6,108 nt of DNA from an uncultured Peptococcaceae bacterium (GCA_913064925.1 CAJYBN010000169.1:1-6108), one strand, 5' to 3'; counted from the stretch's first letter, positions 1 to 5,431 are shown. Numbers and translations are program-made. Notes: generated by a model not told the origin, from the letters alone.

Positions 1-139
1 TGCGCGGCAGGCGCGGGAGGAACTGCGGCGGTGTGCGGGTCAGCAGTTTGATCCCCGGGTGGTGGATGCTTTCCTGCGGATTCCGCAGGACGAAATGGAA
101 GATATTGCCACGGGGGGGGGGGGGGGGGGGGTACTCTGA
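1..139 (+). CDS. HD-GYP-type phosphodiesterase family protein, C-terminal fragment (5' end outside window)
   Basis: Only the last 45 codons are present, read from base 2 to the TGA at 137-139. The stretch EELRRCAGQQFDPRVVDAF is typical of the final helices of HD-GYP domains, which hydrolyse cyclic di-GMP or are related response-regulator outputs; in that family a 'G-x-QFDP-x-VV-x-AF' segment lies near the C-terminus. The metal-binding HD and GYP motifs would lie upstream, so activity cannot be judged. After ...DEMEDIAT the frame enters the 20-G tract, adding six glycines and then Val-Leu-stop. That tail does not look like a natural end and may be produced by the homopolymer, either slippage or a bad join. 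The gene is co-directional with spo0B. Assignment rests on this short C-terminal motif alone, so the upstream domain architecture is unknown. Confidence 0.65.
   Translation, partial: ARQAREELRRCAGQQFDPRVVDAFLRIPQDEMEDIATGGGGGGVL
112..131. repeat. 20-base poly-G homopolymer
   Basis: Twenty consecutive G's, counted directly, fall in the last codons of the HD-GYP-type gene. Homopolymers this long are rare in chromosomes. They are prone to polymerase slippage and, on the G strand, to quadruplex formation. Any change not a multiple of three would move the gene out of the frame ending at 139; the +3 frame, for instance, stays open to about 248. Artefactual poly-G at read ends is equally plausible, in which case the sequences on either side may not be truly adjacent. 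Confidence 0.95.
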
Positions 140-307
140 TAGCCCTGTTGGGCGAGATACCTTTCTCACCAAGGCAGCCGCGTTGAGCGGCGAGGGAAAT
201 CCAAAGAGGCTGGAAGCCGGCGGCGGGAAGTTCCGGCGAGTGGAGTGAGGGGTTAAAAGATGCCAATCTAATGCGGTAGAAGCCTGCTCAAGATGGGTTG
301 TTTTTTT
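130..307 (+). ncRNA. Candidate structured leader or small RNA upstream of spo0B (unidentified)
   Basis: This non-coding segment folds on paper into several stems. The first is a bulged hairpin: GGTA 130-133 pairs with TACC 158-161, CTC 134-136 with GAG 154-156, and GCCC 142-145 with GGGC 150-153, leaving a TGATA bulge (137-141) and a TGTT loop. CTCAC 165-169 can pair with GTGAG 245-249, enclosing GCCGC 177-181 with GCGGC 187-191 and GCCGG 216-220 with CCGGC 233-237. The segment ends in a terminator-like hairpin and T7 (263-307). I compared it from memory with common riboswitch cores (TPP, FMN, SAM-I, lysine, glycine, cobalamin, c-di-GMP-I), RNase P, SRP and tmRNA and saw no match. It may be a cis-regulatory leader for spo0B, an independent small RNA, or simply a GC-rich 3' region. 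Pairing was done by eye, so structure and function remain inferences. Confidence 0.33.
263..307 (+). terminator. Putative Rho-independent terminator
   Basis: The outer stem is CC 263-264 plus ATCT 266-269 with AGAT 291-294 plus GG 295-296 (A265 bulged). A 3x3 internal loop follows, then the inner stem GCGG 273-276 with CC 283-284 and GC 286-287 (T285 bulged), and a TAGAAG loop. Four bases (GTTG) separate the stem from seven T's at 301-307. The helix is imperfect, so termination may be partial. It would end transcription from the HD-GYP-type gene or act as an attenuator before spo0B. Confidence 0.4.
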
Positions 308-337
308 GCGCACCGGCAGGAAACAGCCGGCGGGCGC
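308..337 (+). other. GC-rich hairpin in the spo0B 5' region
   Basis: GCGC 308-311 pairs with GCGC 334-337 and CCGGC 313-317 with GCCGG 326-330, with an AGGAAACA loop; A312 faces CGG 331-333. It starts at the first base after the T-run of the putative terminator. Together with the weaker CAGC/GCTG repeat near 351-365, it leaves no recognisable promoter between 308 and the spo0B start. Whether it regulates anything is unknown. Confidence 0.4.
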
Positions 338-376
338 CGAAACCTTCCAACAGCTGCCGCGGCTGCGGCGTGCGGG

Positions 377-384
377 AAAGGAGG
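377..384 (+). promoter_or_regulatory. spo0B ribosome binding site
   Basis: AAAGGAGG is a near-perfect Shine-Dalgarno sequence 9 bases before the TTG at 394. It decides the start. The upstream in-frame start near 298 has no ribosome binding site and would add 32 residues encoded by the hairpin-rich leader. Confidence 0.85.
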
Positions 385-393
385 ATAACCGGT

Positions 394-963
394 TTGAGCG
401 TGGCCAGTATGCTGGAGCTTTTTTCCCTGCAGCGGCACGACTTTCTCAATCACCTGCAGGTGATATCCGGCCTCATACAGCTGCACAAAGAGGAACAAGC
501 CAGAGAGTATATCCGCAAGGTAGCGCAGGATATCAAGCGCTTGAGAGGCATTGTTCACCTTGGCATACCGGAAGCGGCCGCCGCCTTGCTCCTCTTCCAC
601 CACCGGGCAGCTGAGCGGCAAATCGCCGTCGATTACGACGTCCGATCCGACCTGGCAGCGTGCCCGGTGCCCGGCAGCAAGCTGGGGGAAATAATAGAAC
701 TGGTTCTGCAGCACGTTGCCGCCTGCCTGGCTGCTGCCGGGGAAAGCGGCGGCGGCAGGCTGTCCGTCAGCATAGATGAGGCGGAGGGAGGCGGTGCCTA
801 CCGGCTGTGTTTCAGCTTTGCCGCTGGGGCGAGCGCCTGCGGCTGGGACGATGCTGCCAGCCGTACCGCCGCGGAACTGCGCCGCCTGGGGGGGGAGTTG
901 GAAAAGGCCACCGCGGGCGAACGCCACCATGTCATATTATCTTTGCCCAAGCACTCAGGTTAA
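394..963 (+). CDS. spo0B: Spo0B, sporulation initiation phosphotransferase
   Basis: Spo0B is the cytoplasmic relay protein that takes phosphate from Spo0F~P on a histidine and passes it to Spo0A, the master regulator of sporulation. The product is 189 aa, close to the 192 aa of Bacillus subtilis Spo0B. The N-terminal helical hairpin (about 1-55) carries QRHDFLNHLQVISGLIQL, with phosphoacceptor His15 in the family's R-H-D-x-x-N-H motif. Residues from about 65 to the end correspond to the degenerate kinase-like fold. Where an ATP-binding kinase would have its N box there is KLGEIIELVLQHVAA, without the Asn residues, and no DxGxG box is visible, consistent with a phosphotransferase rather than a kinase. 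The start is TTG with a strong ribosome binding site. The 3' end overlaps the convergent transporter gene by 9 bases. Spo0B usually sits immediately upstream of obg; here it is separated by about 2 kb. A free-standing SpoOB-type sensor-kinase fragment is the alternative, less likely given length and neighbourhood. Confidence 0.87.
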   Translation: MSVASMLELFSLQRHDFLNHLQVISGLIQLHKEEQAREYIRKVAQDIKRLRGIVHLGIPEAAAALLLFHHRAAERQIAVDYDVRSDLAACPVPGSKLGEIIELVLQHVAACLAAAGESGGGRLSVSIDEAEGGGAYRLCFSFAAGASACGWDDAASRTAAELRRLGGELEKATAGERHHVILSLPKHSG

Positions 964-2685
964 TCCGGTCCCGGTTTCTTCACGCGGCGCTGCGGCAGGT
1001 GTAGCTGCCGGCCGGACGAGGTCCTTGGCCGGTGCGTGGTGCTCGTGGTGGGTGAGGTCACCGTTAGCCTGAGCGATAATTTCATGGCATATGTTGCGCA
1101 CGTGCTCGCTAATCCGTAGGAAAGAGTTGATCAGGTCCAGGTGCAGCGCACTGGTGGAAACGGTGAACGCTGCCCCCTCCTTTAAACGGTGGAAATGTTG
1201 GGCGCGCAGCTGCCGTTCCATGCGGGTCAGCCCGGGCTGCTGGTTGATAACCTTACCGGCCAGCTGCACGTCGTTAGATACCAGGGCGACGTTGGCCATG
1301 CGCATGAGGTTACACAACTGGCCGTGCATGTTTTTTATTTCCTCCCAGCCGGCGTCGGAAAACCTGCAGCCTCGGGTGATTTTGCAGCTGGCAATGTAGG
1401 CGATATCTTTTTCGATAATGTCCCCGATGTGCTCCAGGTCGTTGACGATGTGCATGTAGCTCATGCTGCGGTAGAATTCGTTACGCGACAGGGGTTGGCG
1501 CATAATGTTGGTTAAGTAGTCGGTTATTGATTTGTAAAGTACGTCCAGGTAGTCTTCCTTCCGGTTCATATTATCCAGCAGCTCAATGTTATTTTTTTCA
1601 AATATTTTAATTATGGAACATGTCATTTCGTACACGTGGTCGCATGTGTGGTTGACTTCTTTGGCTACCAGACCCAGGGCAATGGATGGGGTGTTGATGA
1701 GCTTGTCGTCCAGGTACCTGGGCCGCATTTGCTCTTCCCCCTCCACCCGGCGGTCCGGCAGGACCAACTCCAAAAACCTGGCAAAATAAGCGGTGACCGG
1801 CAGGAACAACACGGCGATGCCGATATTGAACAAAGTATGGGCGTTGGCCACCTGGTAGCCGGGCGCGGAAGTCAATTTGGTCAGCAAGTGCACGAAGGGC
1901 GTGACGAAGGGAAAGAACAACAGCACGCCGGCTACTTTAAAAAGCAGGTGAGCGGTAGCTACCCGCTGGGCCTCCCGGGATGAACCCAAGCTGGAAATCA
2001 CAGCTGTGAAGGATGTGCCGATGTTGGCGCCGAAAATCAGGTAGATGGCCGCCGGCAGGGAAATCATGTTTTGCATGGCCAGTACCATAATAATGCCGAT
2101 GGTGGCCGCGCTACTATGTATCAAGAAGGTGAATATGGCAGAAGCACAAATGGCCAGCAGCGGGTACTCGCCGGCGCTCAAAAGCATTTCCCGGAAAAAG
2201 GGCGCTTCCCGCAGAGGATGCATGGTGTCGGACATTAACTTCAGGCCCAGGAACAACAGGCCGAAACCCAGTATCGCTTGGCCTACGCTTTTGTGCCTGG
2301 GTCGCTTGCTGAAGAAGATTATGCAGGCGCCTATACCGACCACGGGCAGGGAGATTTCGGTGGCTCGCAAGGCTATCAACTGGGCGGTAACTGTGGTACC
2401 GATATCCGCGCCCAGGATAACGCCCAGGGTTTGCTTCAAGGTCATTATGGAAGCGCTGGTCAGGCCAACCAAGATCACGGTGGTGGCGGTGCTGCTCTGG
2501 AAGAGGATAGTCACCAGGGCGCCGACGACCAGTGCCGAAAATTTGTTGTGCGTCAGCGTACTGAGGATGGTGCGAAGCCTGTGACCGGCCATTTTCTGTA
2601 GCCCTTCGCTCATGAGGAACATGCCGTAGAGCAGTAGCCCCATGCCGCCCAGCAGACCCAGCACAATGGTTTTACATAGTTCCAT
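955..2685 (-). CDS. Na+/phosphate cotransporter family protein (NptA/YjbB type) with C-terminal PhoU-like domain
   Basis: This membrane protein belongs to the Na/Pi cotransporter family (SLC34-like), which uses the sodium gradient to move inorganic phosphate. The 576-aa product has an N-terminal hydrophobic half (about 5-310) with the family's duplicated motifs: QSSTATT at 63-69 and HSSAATIG at 190-197, each followed by a Gly-Ala-x-Ile-Gly-Thr element (GADIGTT 92-98, GANIGTS 219-225). Residues about 335-540 are a helical PhoU-like domain containing DLEHIGDII (416-424) and ISEHVRNICHEI (525-536), probably cytoplasmic and regulatory. The tail has HHEHH and an Ala/Pro-rich end. I chose the ATG at 2685 because GGAAGTGAT, resembling the anti-16S consensus, lies four bases before it; a GTG at 2694 would add three residues but sits inside that site. 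The gene is divergent from obgE and convergent with spo0B. An 11-bp-phased Pho-box-like array lies just upstream, suggesting phosphate control. Import versus export direction cannot be read from the sequence. Confidence 0.92.
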   Translation of the reverse strand: MELCKTIVLGLLGGMGLLLYGMFLMSEGLQKMAGHRLRTILSTLTHNKFSALVVGALVTILFQSSTATTVILVGLTSASIMTLKQTLGVILGADIGTTVTAQLIALRATEISLPVVGIGACIIFFSKRPRHKSVGQAILGFGLLFLGLKLMSDTMHPLREAPFFREMLLSAGEYPLLAICASAIFTFLIHSSAATIGIIMVLAMQNMISLPAAIYLIFGANIGTSFTAVISSLGSSREAQRVATAHLLFKVAGVLLFFPFVTPFVHLLTKLTSAPGYQVANAHTLFNIGIAVLFLPVTAYFARFLELVLPDRRVEGEEQMRPRYLDDKLINTPSIALGLVAKEVNHTCDHVYEMTCSIIKIFEKNNIELLDNMNRKEDYLDVLYKSITDYLTNIMRQPLSRNEFYRSMSYMHIVNDLEHIGDIIEKDIAYIASCKITRGCRFSDAGWEEIKNMHGQLCNLMRMANVALVSNDVQLAGKVINQQPGLTRMERQLRAQHFHRLKEGAAFTVSTSALHLDLINSFLRISEHVRNICHEIIAQANGDLTHHEHHAPAKDLVRPAATPAAAPREETGTGLT

Positions 2686-2710
2686 GGGTATCACTTCCTC
2701 AAAAGAAGAT

Positions 2711-2749
2711 TTTTAAGGTCAAGTTAATAAATTGTTAAATTATTGTTAA
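2711..2749 (-). promoter_or_regulatory. PhoP (Pho-box)-like operator: four TTAACA-type hexamers in 11-bp phase
   Basis: Read on the minus strand toward the phosphate transporter: TTAACA (2744-2749), TTAACA (2733-2738), TTAACT (2722-2727) and TTAAAA (2711-2716). Each is separated by exactly five bases, so all four recur every 11 bp. The known Gram-positive PhoP site is TT(A/T/C)ACA direct repeats spaced about five bases apart, so that dimers line up on one face of the helix. The array sits 26-64 bases upstream of the ATG of a phosphate transporter gene. The hexamers become less perfect toward the gene. Confidence 0.72.
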
Positions 2750-2753
2750 GTAG

Positions 2754-2782
2754 ATTGTACCATTGTTCACATAAATATGCAA
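2754..2782 (-). promoter_or_regulatory. Candidate sigma-A promoter for the Na+/phosphate cotransporter gene
   Basis: On the minus strand, TTGCAT (2777-2782) is followed after 17 bases by TACAAT (2754-2759), which matches the -10 consensus in 5 of 6 positions; the -35 is weak. Transcription would start near 2747, placing the Pho-box array just downstream of the start point, an unusual position that would favour repression. A PhoP-dependent promoter with a poor -10 around 2705-2716 is the alternative. Confidence 0.35.
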
Positions 2783-2848
2783 CAATAAAAATTGCTTATT
2801 TTTACAGAATTATTTAAAACAATTTTTATGGTGGAGAGAATACACTAC

Positions 2849-2883
2849 TTCGACAGACAGGATATGCAGCCGGGCTTGTCGAA
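2849..2883. repeat. 7-bp inverted repeat upstream of obgE
   Basis: TTCGACA (2849-2855) and TGTCGAA (2877-2883) are perfect inverse complements 21 bases apart. The left arm is part of TCGACAGACAGG (2850-2861), which recurs with one change as TCGACAAACAGG (2963-2974) next to the obgE ribosome binding site. It may be an operator or RNA stem, or a remnant of a small duplication. Confidence 0.4.
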
Positions 2884-2895
2884 TTGCACCCGGGT

Positions 2896-2908
2896 ACCGG
2901 TAACCGGT
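2896..2908. promoter_or_regulatory. Perfect 13-bp palindrome, possible operator
   Basis: ACCGGT, a central A, then ACCGGT form a fully symmetric site ending nine bases before the candidate obgE -35 box. A GC-rich symmetric site in an otherwise AT-rich promoter is consistent with a regulator binding site, but I recognise no specific regulator. Confidence 0.35.
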
Positions 2909-2917
2909 GGGCAGGAA

Positions 2918-2947
2918 TTGGTATTACATTTTTCTGGTTATTATATT
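2918..2947 (+). promoter_or_regulatory. Candidate obgE promoter
   Basis: TTGGTA (2918-2923) is followed after 18 bases by TATATT (2942-2947), which matches the -10 consensus in 5 of 6 positions. A TG lies just upstream (2935-2936) but not at the ideal extended -10 spacing. The predicted start near 2954 would give a leader of about 33 bases containing the obgE ribosome binding site. It would drive obgE and probably proB and proA. Confidence 0.45.
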
Positions 2948-2986
2948 ATTATTAAATATGACTCGACAAACAGGTGATTTAGACAT

Positions 2987-4252
2987 ATGTTTTATGACAG
3001 GGCGAAGATTTACGTTAAAGGGGGCGACGGCGGCAACGGCTGCGTGGCTTTCCGCCGGGAAAAGTACGTTCCCGTGGGCGGCCCTTGGGGCGGCGACGGA
3101 GGACGGGGCGGCAGCGTTATCCTGCGGGGAGACGGCGGGCTGCGCACCCTAGTGGACTTGCGCTACCAGCGCCACTACAAGGCCCAGCGGGGCCGGCACG
3201 GGCAAGGTAAAAACAAACACGGCCGCTCGGCGGAAGACCTGGTGGTTCGGGTGCCCCTGGGCACCGTGGTAAAGGACGCCGCCACCGGGCGCCTGCTGGG
3301 GGACATTGTGCGCGAGGGCCAGGAGCTGGTGGTGGCGCGCGGTGGGCGCGGCGGCAGGGGAAACGCCCGCTTCGCCGGCCCGCATAACAAGGCTCCCGCC
3401 ATGGCGGAAAAGGGGGAGCCCGGCGAGGAGCGCTGGCTCATCGTGGAGCTGAAGCTGCTGGCCGACGCCGGGCTGGTGGGGTTCCCCAATGCCGGCAAGT
3501 CCACGCTGCTGGCGCGCGTGTCGGCGGCCCGGCCAAAAATCGCCGGTTACCCTTTCACCACCTTGACCCCCAACCTGGGCATGGTTAGGGTGGACGAGGG
3601 CAAAAGCTTCGTCATGGCCGATATACCGGGGTTAATTGAAGGCGCCCACGCGGGGGCCGGTTTAGGGCACGATTTTTTGCGCCACGTGGAGCGCACCAGG
3701 CTCTTGGTACACGTGGTGGACGCCGCCGGCACCGAGGGGCGCGATCCGCTAGAGGACTTTGCCGTCATCAACCGCGAGCTGGCCCTCTACAACGAAGCGC
3801 TGGCCGGCCGCACCCAGGTCATCGCGGCCAACAAGATGGATCTGCCGGGCAGCGAGCAAAACCTGGCCAGGCTCCGGGACAAGCTGGGAGACAAGTATGA
3901 AATTTACCCCGTTTCCGCGGTTACCGGCCGCGGCGTGCGGGAACTGGTGAGGCGCATATACGAACTGCTGCAGCAAATTCCCACAGCGCCCGTTCCAGTG
4001 GAAGGCGAAGCAGAGGTAGTACACCGGGCCGAACCGCGATTTGTCATCAGTAAAGAAGACGGTGTGTTCGTCGTAACGGGCCGGGAGATAGAGAGGCACG
4101 TGGCCATGACCAACTTAGATAACGAGGAAGCGGTGGAGCGCCTGCAGCGCATTATCAGCCTCATGGGGCTGGAACAGGCACTACGCGACCAAGGCGCCCG
4201 CGACGGCGACCTGGTGCGCATTAAGGACTTTACCTTTGAATTTGTGGATTAG
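2987..4252 (+). CDS. obgE: Obg GTPase (CgtA/ObgE)
   Basis: Obg is an essential, slow-turnover GTPase that binds the large ribosomal subunit, acts in 50S maturation and links GTP/(p)ppGpp levels to growth; in Bacillus it is also needed for sporulation and stress activation. The 421-aa protein has the full three-domain layout. The glycine-rich Obg fold is at about 1-158 (KGGDGGNG near 11-18, GGPWGGDGGRGG at 31-42). The GTPase domain follows, with P-loop GFPNAGKST (165-173), switch I YPFTT (188-192), G3 DIPGLIEGA (212-220), G4 NKMD (282-285) and G5 SAV (310-312). The C-terminal OCT domain spans about 345-421. All nucleotide-binding motifs are intact. The start is ATG with AGGTGAT eight bases upstream. 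It leads an apparent operon with proB 12 bases downstream. Its usual upstream partner spo0B is displaced by the opposite-strand transporter, so it probably relies on the promoter near 2918-2947. Confidence 0.98.
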   Translation: MFYDRAKIYVKGGDGGNGCVAFRREKYVPVGGPWGGDGGRGGSVILRGDGGLRTLVDLRYQRHYKAQRGRHGQGKNKHGRSAEDLVVRVPLGTVVKDAATGRLLGDIVREGQELVVARGGRGGRGNARFAGPHNKAPAMAEKGEPGEERWLIVELKLLADAGLVGFPNAGKSTLLARVSAARPKIAGYPFTTLTPNLGMVRVDEGKSFVMADIPGLIEGAHAGAGLGHDFLRHVERTRLLVHVVDAAGTEGRDPLEDFAVINRELALYNEALAGRTQVIAANKMDLPGSEQNLARLRDKLGDKYEIYPVSAVTGRGVRELVRRIYELLQQIPTAPVPVEGEAEVVHRAEPRFVISKEDGVFVVTGREIERHVAMTNLDNEEAVERLQRIISLMGLEQALRDQGARDGDLVRIKDFTFEFVD

Positions 4253-4264
4253 CGGGGTAACGAA

Positions 4265-5380
4265 ATGGATAAGAGAAAATTCAACCAGGTGCGGCGGCTG
4301 GTGGTTAAAGTTGGTTCCAGTTCGCTCACTTACGCCACCGGAAAATTGAATATCGGCCAAATAGAACGCCTGGTGGGCCAGTTGGCCGACCTGCGCAACC
4401 GGGGACTGGAGGTGCTGCTGGTGACCTCCGGGGCCATCGGCGCAGGTATGGGCAGGCTGGGCATGAGCAAAAAACCCCGCACCATTCCCGAAAAACAGGC
4501 GGCGGCCGCTGTGGGGCAGGGCATATTGCTGCATATGTATGAGAAAATTTTTGCCGAATACGGCGTGGTGGTGGGTCAGGTGCTGCTAACCCGGGAGGAT
4601 TTCGCCGACCGGCGGCGCTTTTTAAACGCGCGCAACGCTCTGCAGACCATGCTCAGGCTGCAGGTTATACCGGTGATCAACGAAAACGACACCGTGGCTG
4701 TGGACGAAATCAAGCTGGGCGATAACGACAACCTGGCGGCTATGGTGGCCGGGCTGGTGGATGCGGACCTGCTGGTGCTGCTTTCGGACGTGGACGGGCT
4801 CTACGACGGCAAGCCGGGTACACCCGGCGCGCGGGTCATAAAGGAAGTATACGAAATAGACGACCGGATTGAGGCCCTGGCCGGCGGGGCCGGCACCATC
4901 GTGGGTACGGGCGGGATGGTCACCAAGATACAGGCGGCCCGCATCGCCATGCACTCCGGGCTGGTGACCGTCATTGCCCGGGCCGGCGAGCCTGACGTCA
5001 TTCGCCGCCTGGTGGAGGGCGAGCCGCTGGGCACGGCCTTTTGGCCCTCGGCCAGGCTGGCCAACAAAAAGAAGTGGATTGCCTACGGCGCTACGGTAAG
5101 CGGGCGCATTTTCGTGGATGAGGGTGCGGCGCGGGCTCTGCAGCAAAACGGTAAAAGCCTGCTGCCCTCCGGGGTGACGGGCGTGGAGGGCAGCTTTGAA
5201 ATGGGCAGTGCGGTCAGCGTCATCGCGCCCGGCGGCAAGGAAATAGCCCGGGGCATAGTCAATTATTCCGCCGCCGAGGTGAAAAAAATAATGGGTAGAA
5301 AGACCGGCGAAATTGCCGCCATACTGGGCCACAAAGCTTACGACGAGGTGATTCACCGGGACAACTTGGCCCTGGAATGA
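4265..5380 (+). CDS. proB: Glutamate 5-kinase (gamma-glutamyl kinase) with PUA domain
   Basis: ProB phosphorylates L-glutamate with ATP to gamma-glutamyl phosphate, the first and usually proline-inhibited step of proline synthesis in the cytoplasm. The 371-aa protein is full length for the PUA-containing form. The amino-acid kinase domain (about 9-260) shows VKVGSSSLT near 14-22, TSGAIGAG (54-61), INENDTV (138-144), KLGDNDNLAAMVAGL (150-164), SDVDGLY (174-180) and GTGGMVTK (214-221), covering the nucleotide- and glutamate-binding elements. The C-terminal PUA domain spans about 278-360. It starts 12 bases after the obgE stop with only a weak GGGGT-like ribosome binding site, suggesting translation coupled to obgE. 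proA follows after 58 bases. No truncation or missing motif is seen. Confidence 0.97.
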   Translation: MDKRKFNQVRRLVVKVGSSSLTYATGKLNIGQIERLVGQLADLRNRGLEVLLVTSGAIGAGMGRLGMSKKPRTIPEKQAAAAVGQGILLHMYEKIFAEYGVVVGQVLLTREDFADRRRFLNARNALQTMLRLQVIPVINENDTVAVDEIKLGDNDNLAAMVAGLVDADLLVLLSDVDGLYDGKPGTPGARVIKEVYEIDDRIEALAGGAGTIVGTGGMVTKIQAARIAMHSGLVTVIARAGEPDVIRRLVEGEPLGTAFWPSARLANKKKWIAYGATVSGRIFVDEGAARALQQNGKSLLPSGVTGVEGSFEMGSAVSVIAPGGKEIARGIVNYSAAEVKKIMGRKTGEIAAILGHKAYDEVIHRDNLALE

Positions 5381-5381
5381 G

Positions 5382-5397
5382 CCGGCTGTCTCGCCGG
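5382..5397. other. Small hairpin in the proB-proA spacer
   Basis: CCGGC (5382-5386) and GCCGG (5393-5397) flank a six-base loop just after the proB stop. It is followed by GCGCG and six A's rather than T's, so it is not a Rho-independent terminator on the plus strand. It may only stabilise or process the message between the two cistrons. Confidence 0.3.
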
Positions 5398-5423
5398 GCG
5401 CGCAAAAAACCGACAATAACCAC

Positions 5424-5431
5424 AGGGAGGT
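5424..5431 (+). promoter_or_regulatory. proA ribosome binding site
   Basis: AGGGAGGT lies seven bases before the ATG at 5439. It is much stronger than the site in front of proB and fixes the proA start. Confidence 0.8.

Larger units (their letters stand above)
2686..2986. other. AT-rich divergent intergenic region
   Basis: About 300 bases separate the transporter and obgE starts. AT-rich flanks (roughly 2701-2830 and 2925-2986) surround a more GC-rich core (about 2835-2915). The left part holds the Pho-box array and transporter promoter; the right holds the inverted repeat, palindrome and candidate obgE promoter. An open frame running to a TGA at 2975-2977 (ATG at 2828, 49 codons) lacks a ribosome binding site and matches no family I know, so it is not called as a gene. 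No T-rich terminator is seen. Confidence 0.7.

Noticed and set aside
33..248. 71-codon plus-strand frame through the poly-G tract
   Set aside because: Frame 2 gives the recognisable HD-GYP-like C-terminus up to the tract; this frame is a shadow unless the tract slips.
130..307. RNase P RNA, tmRNA, SRP RNA or a common riboswitch
   Set aside because: A GAGGGAAATCC stretch (192-202) loosely recalls the RNase P core, but the partner ACAGAA element and other conserved segments are missing; no known riboswitch core was recognised.
298..393. N-terminal extension of spo0B from an upstream in-frame start
   Set aside because: The extra 32 residues are encoded by hairpin-rich leader DNA, lack a ribosome binding site and exceed the family's usual length; TTG at 394 has AAAGGAGG at good spacing.
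268..930. 220-codon open frame on the minus strand opposite spo0B
   Set aside because: It is the antisense shadow of a GC-rich gene; it is low-complexity Ala/Pro/Gly, has no family motif and no ribosome binding site.
993..1010. CGGCAG/CTGCCG hairpin as a spo0B terminator
   Set aside because: The stem is good but no T-run follows on either strand, and it lies within the codons for the transporter's Ala/Pro-rich tail.
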